Source: an uncultured Dysgonomonas sp. (GTDB lineage: Bacteria > Bacteroidota > Bacteroidia > Bacteroidales > Dysgonomonadaceae). Taken from it: 64,000 bases of DNA. The stretch spans positions 1-64,000 of the forward strand of contig CALKIV010000027.1 in the NCBI GenBank assembly GCA_937995835.1. The letters are read 5' to 3'. Below, one piece after another: positions 18,519 through 24,784 of the stretch (position 1 is the stretch's first letter; the number at the start of each line of letters is the position of its first letter). The position numbers were made by a program, and so were the translations under genes. The notes below the pieces were generated by a model. That model saw only the letters and a program-made list of their open reading frames with translations, ran no database searches and was not told where the DNA came from.

Positions 18519-18526
18519 TATCTTTG
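18519..18526 (+). promoter_or_regulatory. -7 promoter element (TATCTTTG) for mazG, abutting a terminator
   Basis: An exact TAnnTTTG match, 51 bp before the mazG ATG. It ends one base before the dsbD terminator stem, so a transcript from it would begin inside the hairpin's left arm. Confidence 0.5.
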
Positions 18527-18527
18527 C

Positions 18528-18562
18528 AGAGCAGAATGACTTTTCATTCTGCTCTTTTTTTT
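18528..18562 (+). terminator. Rho-independent terminator of dsbD
   Basis: A perfect 12-bp stem (AGAGCAGAATGA at 18528-18539 with TCATTCTGCTCT at 18544-18555), a 4-nt loop and T residues to 18562. Confidence 0.92.
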
Positions 18563-18577
18563 AACTTTAGGATTAAT

Positions 18578-19369
18578 ATGAATCAAAATACGAAACAGCA
18601 AAAGCTAGAAGCTTTCGGACGACTACTAGATATAATGGACAGGCTACGTGTAGAATGCCCTTGGGATGCTAAACAGACCAACGAGAGCCTGAGAACAAAC
18701 ACCATAGAAGAAACCTTTGAGCTCTGCGAAGCGCTGATCAAAGACGACAACGAGGAAATCAAAAAAGAGTTGGGAGATGTCCTGCTCCATGTCATCTTCT
18801 ATGCCAAAATTGGAGAAGAGAAAAAAGCATTTGATATTGCTGATGTCTGCCATACGCTGTGTGACAAACTGATCTTTCGTCATCCACATATCTTTGGCAA
18901 TGGAGATGCCAAAACAGCCGATGAAGTTTCACAAACATGGGAGCAAATCAAGCTGAAGGAAAAGGGAGGAAACAAGTCTGTGTTGGCAGGTGTGCCAGCT
19001 TCGCTTCCGTCCATTCCCAAGGCACATCGCATCCAAGATAAGGCTCGGAATGTAGGTTTCGATTGGAACAAAAAAGAAGATGTTTGGCAAAAGGTAAATG
19101 AAGAGTTTACTGAACTACAAACAGAGATCGCTCACATGGATCAGGACCGAATGGAAGCAGAATTTGGCGACCTCTTCTTTAGCCTGATCAACGCTGCCAG
19201 ACTCTATAAGGTGAATCCGGATAATGCTTTGGAAAGAACCAATCTGAAATTCATCTCCAGATTCAACTACCTAGAAGCTAAAGCCAAAGAGCAAGGCAAA
19301 GAGCTAAAGGATATGACTTTGCGCGAAATGGACGAATGGTGGAATGAGGCAAAAAGGAGTATGGAATAA
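18578..19369 (+). CDS. mazG: Nucleoside triphosphate pyrophosphohydrolase MazG
   Basis: 263 residues from the ATG at 18578. An ATG at 18524 would start inside the dsbD terminator and is rejected. It hydrolyses non-canonical or excess NTPs to NMP plus pyrophosphate. Two tandem MazG units are present. The first has CPWDAKQTNESL, EETFELCEAL and ELGDVLLHVIFYA; the second has VGFDWNKKEDVW, EEFTELQTEI and EFGDLFFSLINAAR. The EExxE/ExxD metal-binding residues are intact in both. Length matches the long bacterial form. It is convergent with the FMN-binding protein gene and separated from it by a bidirectional terminator. Confidence 0.94.
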   Translation: MNQNTKQQKLEAFGRLLDIMDRLRVECPWDAKQTNESLRTNTIEETFELCEALIKDDNEEIKKELGDVLLHVIFYAKIGEEKKAFDIADVCHTLCDKLIFRHPHIFGNGDAKTADEVSQTWEQIKLKEKGGNKSVLAGVPASLPSIPKAHRIQDKARNVGFDWNKKEDVWQKVNEEFTELQTEIAHMDQDRMEAEFGDLFFSLINAARLYKVNPDNALERTNLKFISRFNYLEAKAKEQGKELKDMTLREMDEWWNEAKRSME

Positions 19370-19397
19370 AATAATAGTCAATACGAAATAATGACAA

Positions 19398-19431
19398 ATT
19401 GCCCTTGCTTTACTTACTAAGCAAGGGCAAT
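19398..19431. terminator. Bidirectional terminator between mazG and the FMN-binding gene
   Basis: A 13-bp perfect stem (ATTGCCCTTGCTT at 19398-19410 with AAGCAAGGGCAAT at 19419-19431), an 8-nt loop and a T-rich CTTTATTTAT tail on the plus strand. It lies 13 bp from the minus-strand stop at 19445. Confidence 0.85.
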
Positions 19432-19444
19432 CTTTATTTATTCA

Positions 19445-19834
19445 TTACAATGTCTGCTTTGAAGCTGTTACAGTAACCTCAAGTACCCTTGACAGGAATG
19501 AAAATTTTTCTTTCATCATGTCATACTCTGAACCCGAATCAAGATATTTGACTACACCTTCGATAAGAAAACCTGTACCTTGATAATCTTTGTAACCTAA
19601 AACCTCACGAGTACCCAATGTCAGTTTCACTCTATTGTTTACAGCCACATTTTGTTGAGTTTTACGTAAGCCATAAGCAGGTATCAATATTCGCTCATCC
19701 TCTGTAACAACTAGATATGAGTTCCACGTATTGGCAACATGCGGCTCTTCACTTCCCCACGACACAATAGACACTACCCCCTCACATTTAATGACTTCGA
19801 AGAACTTATCTGATAATTTCACTTGCTTATCCAT
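19445..19834 (-). CDS. Pyridoxamine 5'-phosphate oxidase-like FMN-binding protein
   Basis: 129 residues from the ATG at 19834. The upstream in-frame ATG at 19867 lies within the promoter box and is excluded. The sequence (FFEVIKCEGVVSIVSWG, HVANTWNSYLVV, ERILIPAYGLRKTQQNV, RVKLTLGTREV) matches the split-barrel PNPOx-like family, small cytosolic FMN-binding proteins related to pyridoxamine oxidases and flavin reductases. The substrate is unknown. It lies 85 bp downstream of a Crp/Fnr regulator gene on the same strand, with its own -7 box and a perfect 14-bp palindrome upstream, so control by that regulator is likely. Confidence 0.75.
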   Translation of the reverse strand: MDKQVKLSDKFFEVIKCEGVVSIVSWGSEEPHVANTWNSYLVVTEDERILIPAYGLRKTQQNVAVNNRVKLTLGTREVLGYKDYQGTGFLIEGVVKYLDSGSEYDMMKEKFSFLSRVLEVTVTASKQTL

Positions 19835-19864
19835 ACTGTTATTATTTAAAATATTTGTAAACAA

Positions 19865-19872
19865 CAAAGGTA
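19865..19872 (-). promoter_or_regulatory. -7 promoter element (TACCTTTG) of the FMN-binding gene
   Basis: CAAAGGTA on the plus strand reads TACCTTTG on the minus strand, 30 bp upstream of the ATG at 19834. It fixes that start and places the transcript start near 19859. Confidence 0.6.
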
Positions 19873-19894
19873 TGTAAAGCTGAAGTCCTAAAAA

Positions 19895-19908
19895 TTAAGC
19901 TAGCTTAA
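19895..19908. promoter_or_regulatory. Perfect 14-bp palindrome, candidate Crp/Fnr operator
   Basis: TTAAGCTAGCTTAA is fully self-complementary and sits between the regulator gene's stop (19920) and the TACCTTTG promoter. Its centre is about 42 bp upstream of the expected transcript start, the spacing of class II Crp/Fnr activator sites. It could instead be part of a weak terminator for the regulator gene. Confidence 0.5.
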
Positions 19909-19919
19909 GAAACCAAAAA

Positions 19920-20492
19920 TTAGAGATTTTTCTTTTTAATCTCACTCAAATATTCAGGAGTGATGCCAAGATAAGCTGCAAGCATATATTGTGGCACTCG
20001 TTGTATAAATTCAGGATATAAAGAACTAAAGTATAAATAGATTTCTTCTTTCGAAAGACTAAATATTAGTTTATACCTAAACTGAGATGGAGCCAGCGCT
20101 CTTTGAGCCATTATTCTAAAATAACGCTCTAGCATAGGAACTTCATCGGTCAGTTGAGCAAAGGAGCGTTTATCAATTGATAATATTTCCGAGCATTCTA
20201 TAGCCTGAATATTGTACTCCGATGCTTGTTGGCTATCGATACTAAAATAATCTGTGAGCCACCAACCTTCTATCGCAAATTGGATTATCTGTTCTAACCC
20301 TTTATCATTATTATAAAACATCCGAAGACATCCTTTCTTCACAAAATAATGATAGCGACAAGTTTGCCCCTCCCTTAGCAGATACTCTTTATTATCTACA
20401 GATAAGGGTGTAAAGCAGGTACAAATTGCCTGAATATCTTTTTCTTCAAGTTGAATATAATTTTGAATATGGCTAATTAGCGCAGTATGCAT
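19920..20492 (-). CDS. Crp/Fnr-family transcriptional regulator
   Basis: 190 residues, the normal size for this family in Bacteroidota. The N-terminal cyclic-nucleotide-binding-like beta-roll is visible (YLLREGQTCRYHYFVKKGCLRMF and later IECSEILSID; partial). A long dimer helix follows, then a winged-helix C-terminus with VPQYMLAAYLGITPEYLSEI as recognition helix-turn-helix. It has no Fnr-type cysteine cluster and no complete cAMP-binding signature, so the effector is unknown. It has its own TAATTTTG box at 20522-20529. The downstream gene encodes an FMN-binding protein behind a palindrome that is its likely target. Confidence 0.85.
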   Translation of the reverse strand: MHTALISHIQNYIQLEEKDIQAICTCFTPLSVDNKEYLLREGQTCRYHYFVKKGCLRMFYNNDKGLEQIIQFAIEGWWLTDYFSIDSQQASEYNIQAIECSEILSIDKRSFAQLTDEVPMLERYFRIMAQRALAPSQFRYKLIFSLSKEEIYLYFSSLYPEFIQRVPQYMLAAYLGITPEYLSEIKKKNL

Positions 20493-20521
20493 AGTGGGAT
20501 TGTATAATGATTAACGTTGAA

Positions 20522-20529
20522 CAAAATTA
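20522..20529 (-). promoter_or_regulatory. -7 promoter element (TAATTTTG) of the Crp/Fnr gene
   Basis: CAAAATTA on the plus strand reads TAATTTTG on the minus strand, 29 bp upstream of the regulator's ATG at 20492. Confidence 0.55.
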
Positions 20530-20537
20530 TAACACGA

Positions 20538-21356
20538 TCATTTACCCTCCACTAGCTTTTGCATCTCTTTATCAATCCCCTCAGGAATGATATTAGATAA
20601 CTTTTGCGTATCGAAATCATATCTCATCACTTTCTGAGGTAAGTTTTCTGATCTAAACTGATTGGCTTTATAGTTTCCAAGCTCAAAGTCTACAAGCATA
20701 TTCTTAGAATTCTCCATAAACTTATATCGCACAGGGGAGTTGTCTCCATCAGCTATTTTTCGGGTCACACCCGTATGCAATGAATAGACATAGAGTGTGC
20801 GCAAATCATCAAGGTCAATAAGCCCACTCTTATCCGTATCTTTCGATGCACCGAAGAAAACAAGAAGAATATCATCTTCGAAATATAACGTTTCGATATT
20901 CCCTATGATTATTCTTTCCTGAAACAAAGATGTCGCCTTTGTTTTCTCTGCATCGTAAAGAATCAGATTGGCATATTTTCCTCTAAATGTTTTTGAACTA
21001 TAATAACCTCCCTTCGAAAATCTGGCAGAACTACTAACATCCATAAGCCCTAACAAGCCTGACACATCTTCAGGTTTATTCAATGTTTGGATAGCAACAG
21101 GAACAATATAAACAGATTTCAAAGTGTCTATCAGCCAAGGGCTATCATAAGATATTACCTGCTTTCTCAAATTTTCTTGATTCAGCACTTCAGTCTTCTC
21201 ATCAGATATCAGCCCCTCTGGCGCATTGTATGAATCCCTTGAAGGCCAAAAATCTTTAACTAAAAGAGCTAGGAAAAAGAATAAAATTAAAACACCCAAG
21301 GTGCAAATCACTGCCAACATTTTTTGGTTGTAATTCTTTATTTTGTCTATATTCAT
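20538..21356 (-). CDS. Membrane-anchored hypothetical protein with an EF-hand-like loop
   Basis: 272 residues. One strong N-terminal membrane helix (about residues 14-33, MLAVICTLGVLILFFFLALL) follows a short cytosolic tail, which predicts a periplasmic protein anchored in the inner membrane. The extracytoplasmic part has repeated short beta-strand units typical of propeller-like folds (LILYDAEK, LYVYSLHTG, MRYDFDTQK). Near residue 180 it carries DTDKSGLIDLDD, a 12-residue loop with Asp or Ser at the calcium-coordinating positions of an EF-hand. No named family is recognised. It is divergent from radC; the 130 bp between the two starts show no convincing -7 box. Confidence 0.6.
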   Translation of the reverse strand: MNIDKIKNYNQKMLAVICTLGVLILFFFLALLVKDFWPSRDSYNAPEGLISDEKTEVLNQENLRKQVISYDSPWLIDTLKSVYIVPVAIQTLNKPEDVSGLLGLMDVSSSARFSKGGYYSSKTFRGKYANLILYDAEKTKATSLFQERIIIGNIETLYFEDDILLVFFGASKDTDKSGLIDLDDLRTLYVYSLHTGVTRKIADGDNSPVRYKFMENSKNMLVDFELGNYKANQFRSENLPQKVMRYDFDTQKLSNIIPEGIDKEMQKLVEGK

Positions 21357-21486
21357 GATCGTAAAATTTACAGATTTAATAGTTCGTTCGTTAAAGTTAG
21401 ATTATTTCGTAAATAAAAAAAATAAGAAGTCGCTCTTTCTCTATAACTATTTTAGAAACAAAACGCTCCCCAACAAACAAAACAAC

Positions 21487-22179
21487 ATGACCTATAAAAA
21501 ACTAAACATCAAAGATTGGGCTGAAGAAGATCGTCCCAGAGAGAAACTTCTTGCTAAAGGTGTGGGAGCATTGTCCGATGCCGAACTACTAGCAATTCTC
21601 ATTGGTTCGGGCAACCGAGAGGAGACCGCCGTGGAGCTCTCGCAACGCATTTTACATGCTGTCAACAACAATCTGAACACTCTTGGAAAACTGACTATCA
21701 AAGACCTACTAAAATTTAAAGGAATTGGTGAAGCCAAAGCCATCACCATCATTGCAGCCACAGAATTAGGACGCCGTAGAAAGCTGGTAGAAGCCACTGT
21801 AGCCCCTAGCATAACCAACAGTCAGGATATTTATAATATTATGCACCCTATTTTGGCAGACCTACCACATGAAGAAACATGGGTACTGCTGCTCAACAAG
21901 TCCAATCGCATTATCAAACGGCATCAAGTGAGCAAAGGAGGACTCAATGGCACCGTCGTAGATCTTCGCACCATCATGAAGGAAGCCATCGAATCGCTTG
22001 CCACAGCAATGATACTCTGCCACAATCACCCATCGGGCAACCATCAGCCTAGCCCTGAAGACGATGGCATCACTCAAAGTCTAAAATCAGCAGGAGCACT
22101 GATGACCATTCCTCTGCTCGATCATGTTATTATTTGCGATCACAGCTATTTCAGCTATAGAGATAAAGACCGATTATAG
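21487..22179 (+). CDS. radC: RadC-family JAB-domain protein
   Basis: 230 residues from the ATG at 21487 (MTYKKLNIKDWAEEDRPREKL), where the family normally begins. An earlier in-frame ATG at 21343 would add 48 residues overlapping the divergent gene. The N-terminal part has a helix-hairpin-helix-like segment (LLKFKGIGEAKAITI). The C-terminal MPN/JAB domain has the metal site HNHPSGNHQPSPEDD and the catalytic Glu in LPHEETW. Despite the historical name, a repair role is not established; the fold suggests a metal-dependent hydrolase or DNA-processing function. It is chromosomal and single here. Confidence 0.9.
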   Translation: MTYKKLNIKDWAEEDRPREKLLAKGVGALSDAELLAILIGSGNREETAVELSQRILHAVNNNLNTLGKLTIKDLLKFKGIGEAKAITIIAATELGRRRKLVEATVAPSITNSQDIYNIMHPILADLPHEETWVLLLNKSNRIIKRHQVSKGGLNGTVVDLRTIMKEAIESLATAMILCHNHPSGNHQPSPEDDGITQSLKSAGALMTIPLLDHVIICDHSYFSYRDKDRL

Positions 22180-22201
22180 TATTCATATTATTCTTTTTGA
22201 T

Positions 22202-22209
22202 TAATTTTG
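22202..22209 (+). promoter_or_regulatory. -7 promoter element (TAATTTTG) for the DUF59 gene
   Basis: An exact TAnnTTTG match, 22 bp after the radC stop, giving a roughly 100-nt A/T-rich leader before the ATG at 22316. Confidence 0.45.
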
Positions 22210-22315
22210 TGACATCGTAAAGATTATATATTTTTATATCCTCTTTAAAGTTATAAATAATAATTATTACAAAACTTTTCTCCATAGAAAGAGAAAAATA
22301 ATAAATATACTGGCT

Positions 22316-22630
22316 ATGAGCGATTTTCTAAAAATGGAAGAAGACATCGTGACCATGATCAAAACGGTCTACGACCCTGAGATACCTATAGATATCTACA
22401 ATCTTGGTCTTATTTATGGTGTGGATGTGGATGAAGACAAGAATGTAACCATCACCATGACACTAACAGCTCCCAACTGTCCGGCTGCCGATTTCATCAT
22501 CGAGGACGTACGTTTCAAAGTACAAACAGTAAAAGGAGTAAACAATGTAATTATCGACCTAACCTTCGACCCACCTTGGCATCGTGACATGCTTAGCGAA
22601 GAAGCTAAACTTGAGTTAGGATTCTTATAA
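22316..22630 (+). CDS. MIP18/DUF59-family Fe-S cluster assembly protein
   Basis: 104 residues, the whole length of the MIP18 (DUF59) family. The key segments are TVYDPEIPIDIYNLGLIYGV at the N-terminus, the loop LTAPNCPAADFI holding the conserved cysteine, and LTFDPPWHRDMLSEEAK near the end. Members act with SUF-type Fe-S assembly or cluster insertion, or as PaaD-like factors in ring hydroxylation operons. No suf or paa genes adjoin, so the general Fe-S role is the safer call. The downstream LpxH-like gene starts 19 bp after its stop, so the two are probably co-transcribed. Confidence 0.85.
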   Translation: MSDFLKMEEDIVTMIKTVYDPEIPIDIYNLGLIYGVDVDEDKNVTITMTLTAPNCPAADFIIEDVRFKVQTVKGVNNVIIDLTFDPPWHRDMLSEEAKLELGFL

Positions 22631-22649
22631 TTAATGACAACAGGATAAG

Positions 22650-23453
22650 GTGAGAGATAAAATATACTTTCTGTCCGATTTTCATTTAGGGGCAGGTTAT
22701 CATCTGACCAAAGCACAAGAGCGAGGGGTTGAATTTCCAGAAGGAGTCGACCCCATGACTCATGCTTGGCATGATGTGGAAAGAAAGATTTGCCGATGGC
22801 TCGACAGCGTAAAAGCAGATGCAAAGGCAATCTATCTGTTGGGCGATATTTTTGACTATTGGTTTGAATACAAGAATGTGGTTCCTCGTGGGTTCACACG
22901 CTTTCTTGGGAAAATATCGGAACTCACCGACAGTGGTATTGAAATTCACTTTTTCATTGGCAATCATGACATATGGGTCACTGACTACCTACAAAAAGAA
23001 TGTGGAATGATCGTCCACACCGGCACATACATTCATGAAATTATGGGGAAAAAGTTCCTCCTTGATCATGGCGACGGACTGGGCGACGACAGCAAAAGCT
23101 TTCGCATCATTCGCTCTATTTTTCACAACAAATTTTTACGCTGGCTCTTTGCCGGCATCCACCCTCGCTGGACAGTGGGCTTTGCACATCGCTGGTCAAA
23201 TCACAGCCGAACCACAGGTGGAGTCATTGACTATTTAGGCGAAGATCAAGAGTTTTTGATCAAATATGCAAAACAAAAGATCAAAGAAGTACCTGATATT
23301 AACTTCTTTATATTTGGGCATCGCCATATTCTACTCGATCTGATGATAACAAAAACAAGCCGTGTGGTCTTCCTTGGCGATTGGATCAGTTATTTCTCTT
23401 ATGCAGTCTTCGATGGCGAAAATCTTGAGTTGAGACTTTTTGAAGAGAATTAA
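22650..23453 (+). CDS. lpxH: UDP-2,3-diacylglucosamine diphosphatase (LpxH-like)
   Basis: 267 residues from a GTG start at 22650. The only nearby ATG (22634) opens a four-codon frame (MTTG), so GTG is the best choice. It is a calcineurin-like metallophosphoesterase: FLSDFHLGA supplies the first D/H metal ligands, LLGDIFDYWFEY the second Asp, GNHDIW the Asn/His pair, and the C-terminal IFGHRHILL the last histidines. LDHGDGLGDD and WTVGFAHRWS are typical of LpxH in Bacteroidota. It removes UMP from UDP-2,3-diacylglucosamine to give lipid X in lipid A synthesis at the inner membrane surface. Assignment among LpxH-like subfamilies is from motif memory. Confidence 0.85.
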   Translation: MRDKIYFLSDFHLGAGYHLTKAQERGVEFPEGVDPMTHAWHDVERKICRWLDSVKADAKAIYLLGDIFDYWFEYKNVVPRGFTRFLGKISELTDSGIEIHFFIGNHDIWVTDYLQKECGMIVHTGTYIHEIMGKKFLLDHGDGLGDDSKSFRIIRSIFHNKFLRWLFAGIHPRWTVGFAHRWSNHSRTTGGVIDYLGEDQEFLIKYAKQKIKEVPDINFFIFGHRHILLDLMITKTSRVVFLGDWISYFSYAVFDGENLELRLFEEN

Positions 23454-23516
23454 AATTTTAACATTCATCTTCTTCATTTTAAAGATCAAAAGGGGTACAA
23501 ATCCATATTTATTTTC

Positions 23517-23524
23517 TAATTTTG
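23517..23524 (+). promoter_or_regulatory. -7 promoter element (TAATTTTG) of lrgAB
   Basis: An exact TAnnTTTG match, 26 bp upstream of the lrgA ATG at 23551. Confidence 0.6.
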
Positions 23525-23550
23525 TGTTGTAGAACATAAAAACAAAGAAA

Positions 23551-23901
23551 ATGCAGCTAATCATAGGCTTCTTCTTCATCTTAGCGTTTTACTTCGTTGG
23601 AGAATCAATCAGTTATCTTATTAACCACTTTATCCCTGGCAATATCATAGGCATGTTATTGCTTTTTTTCTGCCTTCACTTCAAGCTCATCAACCCTCGC
23701 AGGGTGAGAGATACAGCCGAAGGCTTAACCAAAAATATGACCCTTTTTTTCATCCCCGCATCTGTCGGCTTGATGGAATATACCGGTCTATTGACCCAAT
23801 ATTGGGCATCTATTCTGATTGTCACATTCGTCAGCACCCTGATCGTACTTGCCGTTGTGGGGTGGATTCAACAAACTATGGAAAGGAGGAAGAGTAAATA
23901 A
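23551..23901 (+). CDS. lrgA: LrgA/CidA-family holin-like membrane protein
   Basis: 116 residues with four predicted membrane helices. The family segment VGESISYLINHFIPGNIIGM is near the N-terminus, and LTKNMTLFFIPASVGLMEY is in the middle. LrgA proteins form small inner-membrane pores or modulators linked to murein hydrolase activity, programmed lysis or export of overflow metabolites such as pyruvate and glycolate. Its TAA stop shares one base with the ATG of lrgB (TAATG), so translation is coupled. A TAATTTTG promoter lies upstream. Confidence 0.88.
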   Translation: MQLIIGFFFILAFYFVGESISYLINHFIPGNIIGMLLLFFCLHFKLINPRRVRDTAEGLTKNMTLFFIPASVGLMEYTGLLTQYWASILIVTFVSTLIVLAVVGWIQQTMERRKSK

Positions 23902-24611
23902 TGTTTATATTCGAAACCACAGCCTTCATGCTTGCCCTTGTGTTGGGCAGTTTTATCACCGGGAAATGGGTATTCAAGAAAACACGCTTGATCATTCTTC
24001 ACCCCATCATTGTTTCCATCGCCATCATCATTGCTTTTCTGTCAGTAACGGAAATTCCCGTAGACGTATTCAGAAAAGGAAGTGAGTTCATCAATTTTCT
24101 CCTTGGCCCTGTTGTTGTAGCCTTGGGATATGTGCTCTATGACAAATTTGAACTGCTGAAAAAGAATGCCATTTCAATCCTCACCGCCACCTTTGTGGGC
24201 AGTGTAGTGGGCATCTTCAGTGTCATATTTTTATGCCTGATCACTGGAGCAAGTCAGGAACTGATTTTCAGTCTTCAACCCAAATCCGTAACAGTTCCCA
24301 TTGCCATGGAGATATCCAGCCTTGCAGGTGGCTATGTTCCCCTTACTATCATGTCAGTGGTCATTGCCGGAATCTTCGGGAGCATCGTTGGTCCTGCCTT
24401 TCTTCGTGCCATCGGCATCAAAAGCTATATGGCAATAGGCTTAGCTATGGGATCAGCGTCACACGGTATAGGCACAGGTAGAGCTATGGAGCTTGGCGAG
24501 ATAGAAGGAGCATTCTCCGGCTTAGCCATGGGACTGGTGGGAGTCATGACTGCACTCTTAGTTCCCATCATCAATGCAGTCATTCAAGTAATCCTCTTGA
24601 TGGAGTTTTAG
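23901..24611 (+). CDS. lrgB: LrgB-family membrane protein
   Basis: 236 residues with about seven membrane helices. Signature segments are LLGPVVVALGYVLYD, LQPKSVTVPIAMEISSLAGG (pore-loop region) and MGSASHGIGTGRAMELGE. It is the obligate partner of LrgA/CidA-type proteins. In plants and some bacteria LrgB homologues transport glycolate, while in firmicutes the pair influences autolysis. The start overlaps the lrgA stop by one base. A G/C-rich hairpin follows 37 bp after the stop. Confidence 0.9.
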   Translation: MFIFETTAFMLALVLGSFITGKWVFKKTRLIILHPIIVSIAIIIAFLSVTEIPVDVFRKGSEFINFLLGPVVVALGYVLYDKFELLKKNAISILTATFVGSVVGIFSVIFLCLITGASQELIFSLQPKSVTVPIAMEISSLAGGYVPLTIMSVVIAGIFGSIVGPAFLRAIGIKSYMAIGLAMGSASHGIGTGRAMELGEIEGAFSGLAMGLVGVMTALLVPIINAVIQVILLMEF

Positions 24612-24648
24612 AGAACATCTCTTCCGCGATTTTACAAATATACTTTTG

Positions 24649-24677
24649 GGGCGCTTTTCTCGATGAAACAAGCGCCC
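24649..24677 (+). terminator. G/C-rich hairpin after lrgB
   Basis: An 8-bp perfect stem (GGGCGCTT at 24649-24656 with AAGCGCCC at 24670-24677) with a 13-nt loop. No T-run follows, so intrinsic termination is uncertain. It lies in the 173-bp gap before the ABC-F gene, which also has a near-consensus -7 box TATCTTTA at 24744-24751. Confidence 0.4.
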
Positions 24678-24784
24678 TAAATGAGATGAAACGATCGGCA
24701 AACTTCCCTCTAAAAGTAAGAATACATCTATTCTTTTTTTAGCTATCTTTACACATTAAAATAAAAAAAATACGAAATCAATAT

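Noticed and set aside
21343..21486. Longer RadC start at 21343
   Set aside because: It overlaps the divergent gene's first codons and adds 48 residues not found in the family.
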